The position numbers were made by a program, and so were the translations under genes. This document shows positions 24,867 through 33,708 of a DNA stretch of 64,000 nt, in pieces (position 1 is the first letter of the stretch; every line of letters starts with the position of its first letter). The DNA comes from an uncultured Dermabacter sp. GTDB taxonomy: Bacteria > Actinomycetota > Actinomycetes > Actinomycetales > Dermabacteraceae. Below the pieces are notes generated by a model, which saw only the letters and a program-made list of their open reading frames with translations, had not been told where the DNA came from and ran no database searches. The DNA is taken from NCBI GenBank assembly GCA_947252755.1, contig CAMXWV010000011.1, positions 14,811 to 78,810 of the forward strand, written 5' to 3'.

Positions 24867-25457
24867 TTACCGGAGGTTGCCGGGGTCGGCAACGACGACG
24901 CCGTAGAGGTCGGCGATCGTGGCCAGCGCGCTGTTGTGCAGCTGGGTCGAGGGCACCTCGGCCACGGCGGTCTGCAGCGGGCGGGTCGCGCAGGCGCTGG
25001 CGACCACGGTGGGCTTCTTCCCGTGCAGGAAGGTGCCCTCGGCGGTGAAGGTGACGCACATGTTGGTCATGAAGCCGGCGATGATGACGTCGTCATGGCC
25101 GGCGGCGGCGACGAGCTCGCCGAGGTTGGTGCCCACGTAGGCGTTCGGCGCGGTCTTGGCGACCACGGCCTCGCCCTCGATTGGTGCGACCCTCGGGTGG
25201 ATCTGGCCGATCTCGTCGTGGATGTCGTACGGGGTGCCGTCGCCACCGTCGTTGACGATGTGGATGACCGTCGCCCCGGCCTGGCGTGCGCGCGCCAGGA
25301 GATCGGCGCCCGCGTCCAGGGCCGGTTCCCAGCCCTCGAGTTCCATCACGCCGCGGGTGTAGGTGTTCTGGAAGTCGACCATGACCAGGGTCGAGTCGGC
25401 CAGGGTGGCCGGGGTGTCGTCGAAGCCGTTGAGCTGGCGGAGTGTCGTGCGTGCCAT
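24867..25457 (-). CDS. isochorismatase-like cysteine hydrolase
   Basis: 196 residues from ATG 25457 with GAGGAG upstream. The family triad is visible: Asp in MVDFQNTY near residue 27, Lys in VVAKTAPNAYVGT near 108, and the nucleophile Cys in GFMTNMCVTFTAEG near 133. Such enzymes hydrolyse amides (nicotinamidase-like), N-carbamoyl compounds or isochorismate. The divergent GlxA-type regulator at 25600 probably controls it. The substrate cannot be read from the sequence. Confidence 0.87.
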   Translation of the reverse strand: MARTTLRQLNGFDDTPATLADSTLVMVDFQNTYTRGVMELEGWEPALDAGADLLARARQAGATVIHIVNDGGDGTPYDIHDEIGQIHPRVAPIEGEAVVAKTAPNAYVGTNLGELVAAAGHDDVIIAGFMTNMCVTFTAEGTFLHGKKPTVVASACATRPLQTAVAEVPSTQLHNSALATIADLYGVVVADPGNLR

Positions 25458-25599
25458 CGTTCTCCTCGTCCTAAGAGTTCCGGGTTCCTCCCGTGTCCGG
25501 GAGGGGGTACTTCGACGCTATGATCCGACCCAGCGCGTCGGCAATGTCATGTAACCTGCAAATACCGACATGTCGAGGAGTGGGTTCAGCTGAGAAGGG

Positions 25600-26589
25600 G
25601 TGAAGGGCGTGGTTGAACGTCTCGTGGTGGTGGTGCTGTTCGAGCGGGTCGATCTGCTCGACGTGACCGGCCCGCCGGAGGTGTTCGCGCTCCTGCAGCG
25701 CGAGATGGATGAGCCGACCGGCTACGAGGTCCTTCTGGTCGCACCGTCGATGGAGCCGGTGACGACATCGGCGGGTGTGCGTGTCCTGCCGGATGCGACC
25801 TTCACCGATCTCGAGGGCCGGTCCATCGACACCTTGGTCGTGCCCGGGGCGGTCGATGTCGATGAGGACCGGCGGGTCACCGCGCTGGTCGATCCCGAGA
25901 TCGCCGCGCATGTCGCGGACCTGGCGCCGCGCACCCGCCGGGTCACCTCGGTGTGCGTCGGCGCACACGTGCTCGCCGCGACGGGATTGCTCGACGGCAA
26001 GCGGGCGACGACGCACTGGTCGACGGCCCAGCAACTCGCCGCCGAGCATCCCGCGATCACCGTGGACGCCGACCCGATCTTCATCCGTGACGGGGACGTG
26101 TGGACCGGTGCCGGTATCAGCTCTTGTCTCGATCTTGCCCTGGCCCTGGTCGCTGATGACTTCGGTGAAGCGCTCGCGCAGAAGGTCGCCCGCCAGTTGG
26201 TCGTCTACCTCAAGCGTCCCAGCGGGCAGAGCCAGTTCAGCGTGCCCTTGGAACCGGCCTCGACGACGCGGCGGGTGGACGAGCTGCGCCACTACATCCG
26301 GGAGCACCTGGCCGAACCGCTCACGGTCGCCGAGCTCGCCGAACGGCTCCACGTCAGCGACCGGCAGCTCACCCGGATCTTCAAGACCGAGCTGGGCATG
26401 ACCCCGGCCGCCTACCTCGAATCGGCCCGCCTGGAAGTCGCGCGGAACCGGTTGGAGACCAGCGACGACACCCTCACCCGCATCGCAGCTGCCTGCGGAT
26501 TCGGCACCGTCGACACCCTCACCCGCGCCTTCCGCCGCGCTCTCAACGTCACCCCGGCCGAATACCGCGCCCGCTTCCGCATCCACTGA
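25600..26589 (+). CDS. GlxA-type AraC regulator with DJ-1/PfpI domain
   Basis: 329 residues from GTG 25600 (GTG 25609 possible). The N-terminal DJ-1/PfpI-like domain (about 1-190) has the elbow SVCVGAHVLAATG with the cysteine kept. The C-terminal AraC domain (about 225-325) has LTVAELAERLHVSDRQLTRIFKTE and RIAAACGFGTVDTLTRAFRRALNVTPAEYR (in part). It is divergent from the cysteine hydrolase across a 142-bp promoter region and probably activates it. Confidence 0.9.
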   Translation: MKGVVERLVVVVLFERVDLLDVTGPPEVFALLQREMDEPTGYEVLLVAPSMEPVTTSAGVRVLPDATFTDLEGRSIDTLVVPGAVDVDEDRRVTALVDPEIAAHVADLAPRTRRVTSVCVGAHVLAATGLLDGKRATTHWSTAQQLAAEHPAITVDADPIFIRDGDVWTGAGISSCLDLALALVADDFGEALAQKVARQLVVYLKRPSGQSQFSVPLEPASTTRRVDELRHYIREHLAEPLTVAELAERLHVSDRQLTRIFKTELGMTPAAYLESARLEVARNRLETSDDTLTRIAAACGFGTVDTLTRAFRRALNVTPAEYRARFRIH

Positions 26590-26682
26590 CCAACCCGACC
26601 CGGTCCCTTGCCGGTCCTCGCGTCGTCCGGCGCCTAGAGAGCTGCCGTCCCTACTACAGCCCCGCGCACCCCACACACTGTT

Positions 26683-26757
26683 GGCACCAGGGGTGCCCGG
26701 GGTGCGCTGACGCGCACCTAACCCCCGAGGCGGCCCCTCTCCGAGGCCTTCTCGGGG
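26683..26757. other. candidate oriT upstream of the relaxase gene
   Basis: Three inverted repeats lie in a 75-bp stretch directly before the MobF gene: GGCACC-agg-GGTGCC (26683-26697), GTGCGC-tgac-GCGCAC (26702-26717), and CCCCGAG...CTCGGGG (26723-26729 with 26751-26757). MobF relaxases usually nick next to such repeats close to their own gene. No nic site can be assigned by eye. Confidence 0.45.
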
Positions 26758-26769
26758 AGGGGGTACGTG

Positions 26770-29700
26770 ATGGTGATGACGATCCGCGTGATGTCGTCTG
26801 GATCGGGCTACGAGTACCTCCTGAAGTCTGTCGCCACTGCCGACGTGCCCCGCGAGGCCGGTTCATCCCTGACTCGCTACTACACCGAGACGGGCTGCCC
26901 GCCCGGCACCTGGGCCGGCCGCGGACTCGACAGCCTCGACACCGGACAGGGCCCAGCGCTCGCGATCGGTGACACGGTGACCGAGGAGCATCTCGAGAAG
27001 CTCCTCGGCCGCGGCGTGCACCCCCTGACCGGTGCGAAACTGGGCCTGCCGTATCCGAAGATGCGTTCGGCGCAGGAACGCATCGCTGACCGCATTGCGC
27101 GCCTGTCCGACGAGCTGCCGGCCCAGGCGCGCGAGCGGGCGATCGAGGAGATCCGCAACGAGGAGATTGCACGCAAGCAGCCCAAGGCCGTTGCGGGATT
27201 CGATCTCACGTTCTCGCCGCCGAAGTCGGTGAGCGTGCTGTGGGGCGTTGCCGATGCCGCCACGCAATCCCGCATCGCCGAGGCCCACCATGCCGCCGTG
27301 CGCGACGTGCTGGCCCTGCTCGAGGAACGGGTCGCGGCAACCCGCGTCGGGCACGGTGGCGTGGCACGTATGCCCGTGACTGGCGTGATCGCTGCGGGTT
27401 TCGATCACTTCGACTCGCGGGCCGGGGATCCGCAGCTGCACACGCACCTGGTCGTGTCGAACAAGGTCCAGGGCATCGACGGCAGGTGGCGCAGCCTGGA
27501 CTCTCGCACCCTGCACCGGGCCACCGTCGCCTTGTCGGCGACGTACAACGCGCTGCTGGCCGATCACACCACGCGCATGCTCGGCCTCGCCTGGACGGAT
27601 GTCGACCGCGGCCAGGACCGCAACCCCGGATGGGAAATCGACGGGGTGCCCGCTGAGCTCATCGCCGTGTTCTCCCAGCGCACCACCGGCACTACCGACG
27701 GCGAGGGCATCGCACAGGCCACTCAGCGGCTGATCGAGGAGTACACCACCACGCACGGGCATGCACCGTCGAAGGCGGCGATCGCGCGGTTGCGCCAGCA
27801 GGCAACCCTGGAGACCCGTCCGAACAAGGAACTGCACTCCTTGGCCGAGCTGACTGCGCGGTGGCGTGCCCGCGCGACCGAGCTGCTGGGCGAAGACGCA
27901 ACCGGCTGGGCGCACGGCGTGCTTGCACGCAATCCCCACACCGTGGTGCGCGCCGACAACATCACCCCGGAGCAGATCAGCAAGGTGGCGGAGAAGGTGC
28001 TGGCCGAGGTCGGCGACCGGCGCGCCACCTGGTCGCGGTGGAACCTCCACGCCGAGACCGCCCGCCAGCTCATGGGCGCACGGTTCGCTACCACCGAGGA
28101 CCGCACCACGGTGCTCGACCGCATCGTGCACCAGGCCGAGGAGGCCTCGGTACGGCTGACTCCCGGCTACGACCGGCTCGTGCCTGATCACTATGTCGAT
28201 GCGGAGGGGGCGAATCGGTTCCAGCCGGTCGACCAGATCGCCTATACCTCGCAGGAGATCCTCGACGCCGAACAGCGCCTGCTCGACCACTCCGACCGCA
28301 CCAAGGCTCCTGCCGTAGACGAGCGGCGGATACGCCGCCATACCCGGCGGAAGATCGACCGGGTTCGGCTCGCCACTGACCAGGTGAGCGCGGTGACACG
28401 GATCGCGCGGTCCGGTCTCACGCTGGACCTGCTGGTCGGTCCCGCCGGGTCCGGCAAGACCACCGCGCTGAGGGCCTTGCGGCGGGCGTGGGTCGCCGAG
28501 CACGGCAGAGACTCGGTGATCGGGCTGGCGCCGTCAGCTGCGGCTGCCGAGGTCCTCGGTGACTCGTTGGGGGTGCGGGCGGAGAACTCGGCGAAGTTCC
28601 TCTACGAACACGACAAGGGCCGCTGGGACCTCGCCGCCGGGCAGCTCGTTCTCCTCGATGAAGCCTCGCTGGCCGGCACCCTGACCCTTGACCGGATTGT
28701 CACGCATGCCGCCGAGGTCGGTGCGAAGGTCGTGCTGATTGGGGACTGGGCGCAGCTGGCCAGCGTGGAGACCGGTGGGGCGTTCGGCATGATCGTGCGC
28801 CACCGCGGCGCCGTTCCCACGCTGACTGGTATCCACCGGTTCACCCACGACTGGGAGAAGAACGCCAGCATGGGCCTGCGTCTCGGGAAGACCGCGGCCC
28901 TCGACACCTACGAGGACGAGGGCCGCCTGCACGATGGCGAGCTCGAGAACATGCTCGATGCGCTCTACCAGGCCTGGCAGGCCGACCGCGAGACCGGACT
29001 GTCCACCCTCATGATCGCCGGCAACGCCGAGACCGTCGCCGAACTCAACCAGCGCGCCCGCGCCGACCTCATCGCCACCGGCGACGTCAAAGAGCAGGGC
29101 GTCGCGCTGCGGGACGGAACCGAGGCCGGCGTCGGCGATCTGATCGTCACCCGCCGCAACGAGCGCCGCCTGACGACCGGGAGCATGAACTGGGTGAAGA
29201 ACGGCGACCGCTGGCAGGTCACCGGCCGCGGCAAAGACGGGTCGCTGACCGTCCGCCGCCTCGGCAAAGGCGACCGCCCCCACGGCAGGGCCCTCACGCT
29301 GCCGGCCAGCTACGTGGCCGAAGACGTAGAACTCGGCTACAGCACCACCGCACACCGCGCCCAGGGGGCGACGGTCGACACCGCGCACGCACTCATCGAC
29401 CCCAACAGCGCCTCCAGGGAGCTGTTCTACGTCGCGATGACCCGCGGACGCGAGTCCAACCATGCCTACGTCGTGCAGCCAGATCCGCACGAGCTCGAAC
29501 CCCACCTCGACCCGCCCGAAGAGCTGACCCGAGTCGAGCAGCTGGCCCGCGTGCTCGCGCGCAGCGACGCAGACCTCTCAGCCACCGAGACCCTGAAGGC
29601 CGAGATCGACAGGCACGCCTCCCTGAAGACTCTGATGGATGAGTACGACGTGCTCGCCCGCGAAGCCGACCACGACCGCTGGGAGGCCCTGCTCGACGTC

Positions 29701-30336
29701 GCCCCATTCACCCCCGAGGTGGCCGACGCCGTGTTCACCAGCGCCTACTACGAGCGCCTCGAAGCAGCACTGTCCCGCCACGAAGCCGACGGCCACTACC
29801 TCACCACGCTCCTCACATCCCTGGCCCCGACCATTACACCCGGGGACGATCAGAACGATCCTGCCGCGCAGCTGGCGTCCATCGTCGAGAAGGCAACCCG
29901 GTCGCTCCCGCGACGCCGCGACGCTCGGCCCCGCGTCGCCGGCCTCATCCCCACACCAGCCGGACCCCTCGACGACGACATGCAGGCAGCGCTAACCGCT
30001 CGCCAGGACCTCATCGAAGCAGGAGCACGCAGGCTTCTCCTGCATGCACTTGATACTGGGGAAGACTGGACGAAGGAACTGGGAACCCCACCGACGCGGG
30101 GGCGGGTCCGGACAGCGTGGATGGAGAACGCCGCTACCGTCATGCTGTATCGGTACCGCAACGACATCGAAGATGCGGCGCCGCTGGGTGAACCGAAGCA
30201 GATCCGCGGTACCGCGCAGGACGCCCAGTACCGGCACGCTGCGGCTGCTCTCCGCAACGTCAACGAGATCAACAGCGGATTCGAGGCGGACGCTCGCCGG
30301 AGCCCTATCCGACGAGACCAAGGACGCTCTCTGTGA
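26770..30336 (+). CDS. MobF-family relaxase-helicase (TrwC/TraA type)
   Basis: 1188 residues from ATG 26770 (GTG 26767 possible; GGGGAGGGGG upstream). The relaxase domain (about 1-320) has the catalytic tyrosine pair in LTRYYTETG near residue 37, FDLTFSPPKSVSVLWG near 144, and the three-His metal site HFDSRAGDPQLHTHLVV (His about 213, 224, 226). The SF1 helicase domain (about 530-900) has Walker A VGPAGSGKTT near 556, DEASL, and the C-terminal STTAHRAQGATVDTAH. It nicks at oriT and unwinds the transferred strand. It belongs with the transfer genes at 1-12 kb although the cargo separates them. Confidence 0.93.
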   Translation: MVMTIRVMSSGSGYEYLLKSVATADVPREAGSSLTRYYTETGCPPGTWAGRGLDSLDTGQGPALAIGDTVTEEHLEKLLGRGVHPLTGAKLGLPYPKMRSAQERIADRIARLSDELPAQARERAIEEIRNEEIARKQPKAVAGFDLTFSPPKSVSVLWGVADAATQSRIAEAHHAAVRDVLALLEERVAATRVGHGGVARMPVTGVIAAGFDHFDSRAGDPQLHTHLVVSNKVQGIDGRWRSLDSRTLHRATVALSATYNALLADHTTRMLGLAWTDVDRGQDRNPGWEIDGVPAELIAVFSQRTTGTTDGEGIAQATQRLIEEYTTTHGHAPSKAAIARLRQQATLETRPNKELHSLAELTARWRARATELLGEDATGWAHGVLARNPHTVVRADNITPEQISKVAEKVLAEVGDRRATWSRWNLHAETARQLMGARFATTEDRTTVLDRIVHQAEEASVRLTPGYDRLVPDHYVDAEGANRFQPVDQIAYTSQEILDAEQRLLDHSDRTKAPAVDERRIRRHTRRKIDRVRLATDQVSAVTRIARSGLTLDLLVGPAGSGKTTALRALRRAWVAEHGRDSVIGLAPSAAAAEVLGDSLGVRAENSAKFLYEHDKGRWDLAAGQLVLLDEASLAGTLTLDRIVTHAAEVGAKVVLIGDWAQLASVETGGAFGMIVRHRGAVPTLTGIHRFTHDWEKNASMGLRLGKTAALDTYEDEGRLHDGELENMLDALYQAWQADRETGLSTLMIAGNAETVAELNQRARADLIATGDVKEQGVALRDGTEAGVGDLIVTRRNERRLTTGSMNWVKNGDRWQVTGRGKDGSLTVRRLGKGDRPHGRALTLPASYVAEDVELGYSTTAHRAQGATVDTAHALIDPNSASRELFYVAMTRGRESNHAYVVQPDPHELEPHLDPPEELTRVEQLARVLARSDADLSATETLKAEIDRHASLKTLMDEYDVLAREADHDRWEALLDVAPFTPEVADAVFTSAYYERLEAALSRHEADGHYLTTLLTSLAPTITPGDDQNDPAAQLASIVEKATRSLPRRRDARPRVAGLIPTPAGPLDDDMQAALTARQDLIEAGARRLLLHALDTGEDWTKELGTPPTRGRVRTAWMENAATVMLYRYRNDIEDAAPLGEPKQIRGTAQDAQYRHAAAALRNVNEINSGFEADARRSPIRRDQGRSL

Positions 30337-30612
30337 CCGTGAGCGCCGAGCTGCCTCACAAGAAGGCGCCCATGCTGACGAACGCGCCGGCCACGGCGCC
30401 GCGCTGAGCGAGCCCCGTGAGGATTTTCGGCTTGTGATGGCGACGTGGCGCTGCCATCCCTTACTGGTCTCGCTGGTTTTATAGACCGGCACATTCTTTT
30501 GGCGGACATCGCAGACTACGACAGCGCCATCCTCCTCGTTTCTCGACGGCAGAAAACCGCGCCGCGCAACACGATCGCCATATATCTCCACGAGTCACTA
30601 GAGCCTGAGAAA
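30337..30612. other. 276-bp spacer, right side of the transfer region
   Basis: No gene supported. The stretch 30450-30600 is visibly more AT-rich than the flanks. This is where the transfer region ends and the lasso cluster begins, so an element boundary or integration junction is possible. I found no tRNA or clear direct repeat here. Confidence 0.35.
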
Positions 30613-31257
30613 TCAGCCTAGAGAGCCGTTGAGGGCCCCGCGGATGTATGGGTGAAGGCGTTCTATCCTTGCAGGGAGTGATGCCCAGGAGTCAGCGAGA
30701 CCCGCGAGCACCTGTTCTCCGATGAACATGGCATTGATGACTTCGGCAGCCTCAGCAGTCGCGACATGTGAGGGAATGGAACCGTCGCCTTTTCCGGTAT
30801 CGATAACATCTTTCACGATATCGATCCACCGGAAGAACGGGTTGCTCGTATTCGTCGGAAAGTCGACGCTCGGCTGGTTTATGAGGCGAATGCCGCCTTG
30901 AACCAAGGAGTCATCGGCGATCAGGCGTGCCAGATCGTCGGCCAGCCGGAGGATCGTTTCGGGTGCCGGGAGGTCACTCTCGAGTGCTGCGTCGAGCACG
31001 CTGAGCATGCGTTCTTGCTGGGCTTCGATGACAGCGGCCGCGATGTCTTCCTTCTTTCCAAAGTGGAAGAAGAGAGCGCCTTCGCTACTGATGCCGGACT
31101 CTTTGCTTATGTCCTTAAGTCGCGCCTCGGCGAATGTGAGTCTCGCAAACACTCGGCCTGCGGCGTCCAGGAGCTTTGCTCTCGTTGCGATCGAGCGCTG
31201 CTGCCGGGGCCGGGCAGGGCCCTCGCGCAGCATTGCATCTTCTATTCGGTTGGTCAT
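30613..31257 (-). CDS. gamma-butyrolactone-receptor-type TetR regulator (ArpA/ScbR family)
   Basis: 214 residues from ATG 31257 (AGGTGT upstream). The HTH and its flank (KDISKESGISSEGALFFHFG, then KKEDIAAAVIEAQQERM) follow the pattern of ArpA/ScbR butyrolactone receptors, not generic TetR proteins. The ligand domain has GGIRLINQPSVDFP and NPFFRWIDIV. It is the last gene behind the lasso ABC exporter. An AfsA-like protein is encoded at 41645-42508, so it may sense a butyrolactone signal and control the lasso cluster. Confidence 0.8.
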   Translation of the reverse strand: MTNRIEDAMLREGPARPRQQRSIATRAKLLDAAGRVFARLTFAEARLKDISKESGISSEGALFFHFGKKEDIAAAVIEAQQERMLSVLDAALESDLPAPETILRLADDLARLIADDSLVQGGIRLINQPSVDFPTNTSNPFFRWIDIVKDVIDTGKGDGSIPSHVATAEAAEVINAMFIGEQVLAGLADSWASLPARIERLHPYIRGALNGSLG

Positions 31258-31403
31258 AGACACCTGCCGTTGCTCATCGTGTGAGCACCTCTCTTCGTTG
31301 CTTCGGGCTGACGCGACACGCACCCGCCCAACTCTACTTGGGGCGGCCGTTGGTGGCCTGGCTCCAGCTTGACCTGGGCTCCTGCATGCTTCGACGATGC
31401 CCG

Positions 31404-33155
31404 TCATCGGTCCCTCACGAACTGGTTCCTAGCAAGCCCCTGGTACAGGCTCGAGGTCCTGAGTAGCTCCTGGTGGTCCCCGACGGCGGCGACCGAGCCT
31501 TCGTCAAGGACGATGATCTGGTCTGCCTGCTGGACCGTTGCCAGCCTGTGGGCGACGACGATCATCGTACGAGTGCCGCCGAGTTGCTTAAGCGCGATTT
31601 GGATGGCTTCTTCGTTGCCGGAGTCCATTGCTGACGTCGGTTCGTCAAGGAGGAGGAGCTGGGCGGGGCTGAGCAGGGCTCGAGCGAGCGAGAGGCGCTG
31701 CTTCTCCCCGCCGGAGAGGTTGACTCCGCGCTCACCCAACACCGTGTCGAGGCCATCGTCGCGCTCGAATCTTTCGCGGAGGTTGACCATGTCGAGGACT
31801 TCCTGGCATGCCTCTTCGGTGACCGTCGGGAAGCCCAGCTGCAGGTTCTCGCGCACGGTGCCGGAGAGAACCACAGGATTCTGCTCGACGTAGGCGATAC
31901 GGCCTCGGAGGTGATCACGATCGACGGTGCTGATGTCCTCGCCGCCTAGCTCAATCCGTCCGAAGTCTGGCTCGTAGAAGCGCTCAATCAGCGAGAGCAA
32001 GGTCGACTTGCCTGACCCCGAGGGGCCGACGATCGCGGTTGTGGCGCCTTCTTCCAGTCTGAAGGACACATCGTCGAGGACAGGAGCCCCATCGTCGTAG
32101 GAGAACGTGACGTGCTGAACCGAGAGGTGCGGCGTGCGTGTGTCTGCGCCGTCTGCTTCGACTGCACCACCACTGGGGCGCTCGCCCTCTCCTTCGATCG
32201 GGATCCCCATGAGCCTGTTGATCCGTTCCATCGCGCCCTGCGCGCCACGGATCGTGACCAGCGACGTGAAGACGCGCCCTAGGGGGTTGATGAGCATGAA
32301 CAGGAACAGGACGAATGTGACCAGATCGGCGAGAGACAGCGCGCCGGAGGCCACACGCATCCCGCCGATTCCGATGACGATGAGTAGCGCGGCTTGTACG
32401 ACGACGCCGCTTACGGGAGATAGCAGGGCCTCCGTGCGAGCGATCCTGAGACCTCGGTCGTACGCTTCTTCCGCGTCAGCGACGATGCCCTTCTCGAGCT
32501 GCGATTCTGCGCGGGTCGCCTTCACCGTGCGGATGGCGAAAAGGGCGCGTTCCATGCTTGCGGCGAGCCTGCCTACAGCGTCTTGGGCGGCTACCGTCGA
32601 GCTGCGGATACGGCGGGAGGCGAGGATGACGACGGCCACTCCGGTACCAGCGACGGCGAGGACCACGACGAGCATGGGCGGGTCGATGGTCGCCATGGCG
32701 ATGATCGCACCGACGAACAGGAACACGCTTCCGACCGCGTCGACAGCGCCCCCGGTGAACACGGCGCGGACCATCGATGTGTCGGCGCTGAGACGGGTGG
32801 TCAGGTCGCCGCTGTGGCTGGTGTCGTAGACCCGCAGCGGCAGACGGATCATCCGACGGACGATCCGCTTGCGCAGGTCGAGAACGGTCTGCTCGGCAGT
32901 TCGGGTCAGGAGGTACTTCTGCAGGGCTGCCAAGATGGAGCCGAGCAGCAGCAAGGCGATGAGCAGTGCCACCCACCCTGCGAGGTGCCCGGACCCGAAG
33001 AGGGTAATGAGCCTGTTCACCACGAGTGGCTGAGCCAGGGTTGTGGCAGCTGTGAGAACGGAGAGCACCGCGACAGCGATAAGGGGCCGGGTGCGTGCCT
33101 TCACGAGCGGAAGTAGAGCGACGAGGGCAGCAGAATCCTGTGTCGTGCGGGTCAT
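31404..33155 (-). CDS. lasso-peptide ABC exporter (fused permease-ATPase)
   Basis: 583 residues from ATG 33155 with GGGAGGAGG upstream. The six-helix transmembrane domain covers about 25-315. The ATPase domain covers about 345-580 with Walker A GPSGSGKST, signature LSGGEKQRLSLARALL, Walker B LLLLDEPTS, and switch His in IVVAHRLAT. It corresponds to the D protein of lasso clusters, exporting mature peptide and giving self-protection. It lies downstream of two precursor genes on the same strand, behind a hairpin. Confidence 0.9.
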   Translation of the reverse strand: MTRTTQDSAALVALLPLVKARTRPLIAVAVLSVLTAATTLAQPLVVNRLITLFGSGHLAGWVALLIALLLLGSILAALQKYLLTRTAEQTVLDLRKRIVRRMIRLPLRVYDTSHSGDLTTRLSADTSMVRAVFTGGAVDAVGSVFLFVGAIIAMATIDPPMLVVVLAVAGTGVAVVILASRRIRSSTVAAQDAVGRLAASMERALFAIRTVKATRAESQLEKGIVADAEEAYDRGLRIARTEALLSPVSGVVVQAALLIVIGIGGMRVASGALSLADLVTFVLFLFMLINPLGRVFTSLVTIRGAQGAMERINRLMGIPIEGEGERPSGGAVEADGADTRTPHLSVQHVTFSYDDGAPVLDDVSFRLEEGATTAIVGPSGSGKSTLLSLIERFYEPDFGRIELGGEDISTVDRDHLRGRIAYVEQNPVVLSGTVRENLQLGFPTVTEEACQEVLDMVNLRERFERDDGLDTVLGERGVNLSGGEKQRLSLARALLSPAQLLLLDEPTSAMDSGNEEAIQIALKQLGGTRTMIVVAHRLATVQQADQIIVLDEGSVAAVGDHQELLRTSSLYQGLARNQFVRDR

Positions 33156-33197
33156 GTCCCCACCTCCTCCCGTGATGCTGGGCGCTGCTGTGCAGGG

Positions 33198-33241
33198 GAT
33201 GGGCGGTGACCATGGTGGTTGCACCACGGTCACCGCCCATC
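33198..33241 (-). terminator. hairpin between lasso precursors and exporter gene
   Basis: GATGGGCGGTGACC (33198-33211) and GGTCACCGCCCATC (33228-33241) form 14-bp perfect arms with a 16-nt loop. It lies after the second precursor gene and before the ABC gene, with no T-run, so it is probably a partial terminator or a processing/stability element keeping precursor mRNA abundant. Confidence 0.65.
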
Positions 33242-33335
33242 GGATTGCCCGAACCACTGCCTGGATCAGGCATCGGAGCAGATGTCAGGGAGCAAGAGCT
33301 CGCGGGACCTTCCGTCCGATGATCGGCGGGACTGC

Positions 33336-33458
33336 TCACGCGGAGAAGTCCCGGATCGGGAGAACCGTCTCGATCTCCGGCGCCCAGGGGAACTCTCCCG
33401 TGCTGGCGTGGAAGTCGCCGAGCTCGACGATCTCCGGAGTGATGTAGGTGGTCTTCAT
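33336..33458 (-). CDS. lasso peptide precursor 1
   Basis: 40 residues from ATG 33458 with AGGAGGTGA upstream. The leader MKTTYITPEIVELGDFHAST has the YxxPxIxxxGxF recognition pattern bound by lasso RRE proteins and a Thr before the core. What follows is GEFPWAPEIETVLPIRDFSA. If cleavage leaves Thr at -2 (after Thr-Gly), the core starts at Glu and the ring acceptor is Glu9, aligned with precursor 3. If it leaves Gly1, the acceptor is Glu8. There is no cysteine, so it is class II. Its paralogue at 33531-33653 is 72 bp upstream. Confidence 0.9.
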   Translation of the reverse strand: MKTTYITPEIVELGDFHASTGEFPWAPEIETVLPIRDFSA

Positions 33459-33530
33459 CGTGGATTCACCTCCTCTCGGTGCTTGCCGAGCCGTGACAGC
33501 TCGGGTGTGTAGTCACGTGCTGGTCCGGCC

Positions 33531-33653
33531 TCAGCCGATCGACCGGTCCGCGATCGCGACGAGGAACTCGGTCTGACCTCCGAGGCCGAAACCGGTCTCG
33601 GCGTGGAAGTCGCCGAGCTCGACGAGCGCGGGGCTCTCGTATGCCTTCTTCAC
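33531..33653 (-). CDS. lasso peptide precursor 2
   Basis: 40 residues from GTG 33653, with AGGAGGTGA 5 nt upstream. The leader MKKAYESPALVELGDFHAET carries the same YxxPxLxxxGxF signal. The following segment is GFGLGGQTEFLVAIADRSIG. Depending on the cleavage rule, the macrolactam is Gly1-Glu9 or Phe1-Glu8. The glycine-rich ring differs completely from the proline-rich cores of the other two precursors. It lies 55 bp after the protease gene. Confidence 0.9.
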   Translation of the reverse strand: MKKAYESPALVELGDFHAETGFGLGGQTEFLVAIADRSIG

Positions 33654-33708
33654 GATGCTCACCTCCTTTCCGTGATCGTGGGATGCCCTGGCGGTCGCCA
33701 GGGCAAGC

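Noticed and set aside
24867..25457. isochorismatase as part of the salicylate/siderophore pathway
   Set aside because: It is about 19 kb from the NRPS operon, has its own GlxA regulator, and salicylate synthesis does not need an isochorismatase.
26863..28503. 546-residue frame antisense to the relaxase
   Set aside because: High-GC antisense shadow; the plus strand has unmistakable relaxase and helicase motifs.
30337..30612. tRNA-based attachment site at the end of the transfer region
   Set aside because: No cloverleaf-like sequence and no matching direct repeat could be found by eye.
33336..33653. lanthipeptide or other RiPP precursors
   Set aside because: The cores lack cysteine, and the neighbouring enzymes are lasso cyclase, RRE and B2 protease, not a lanthionine synthetase.
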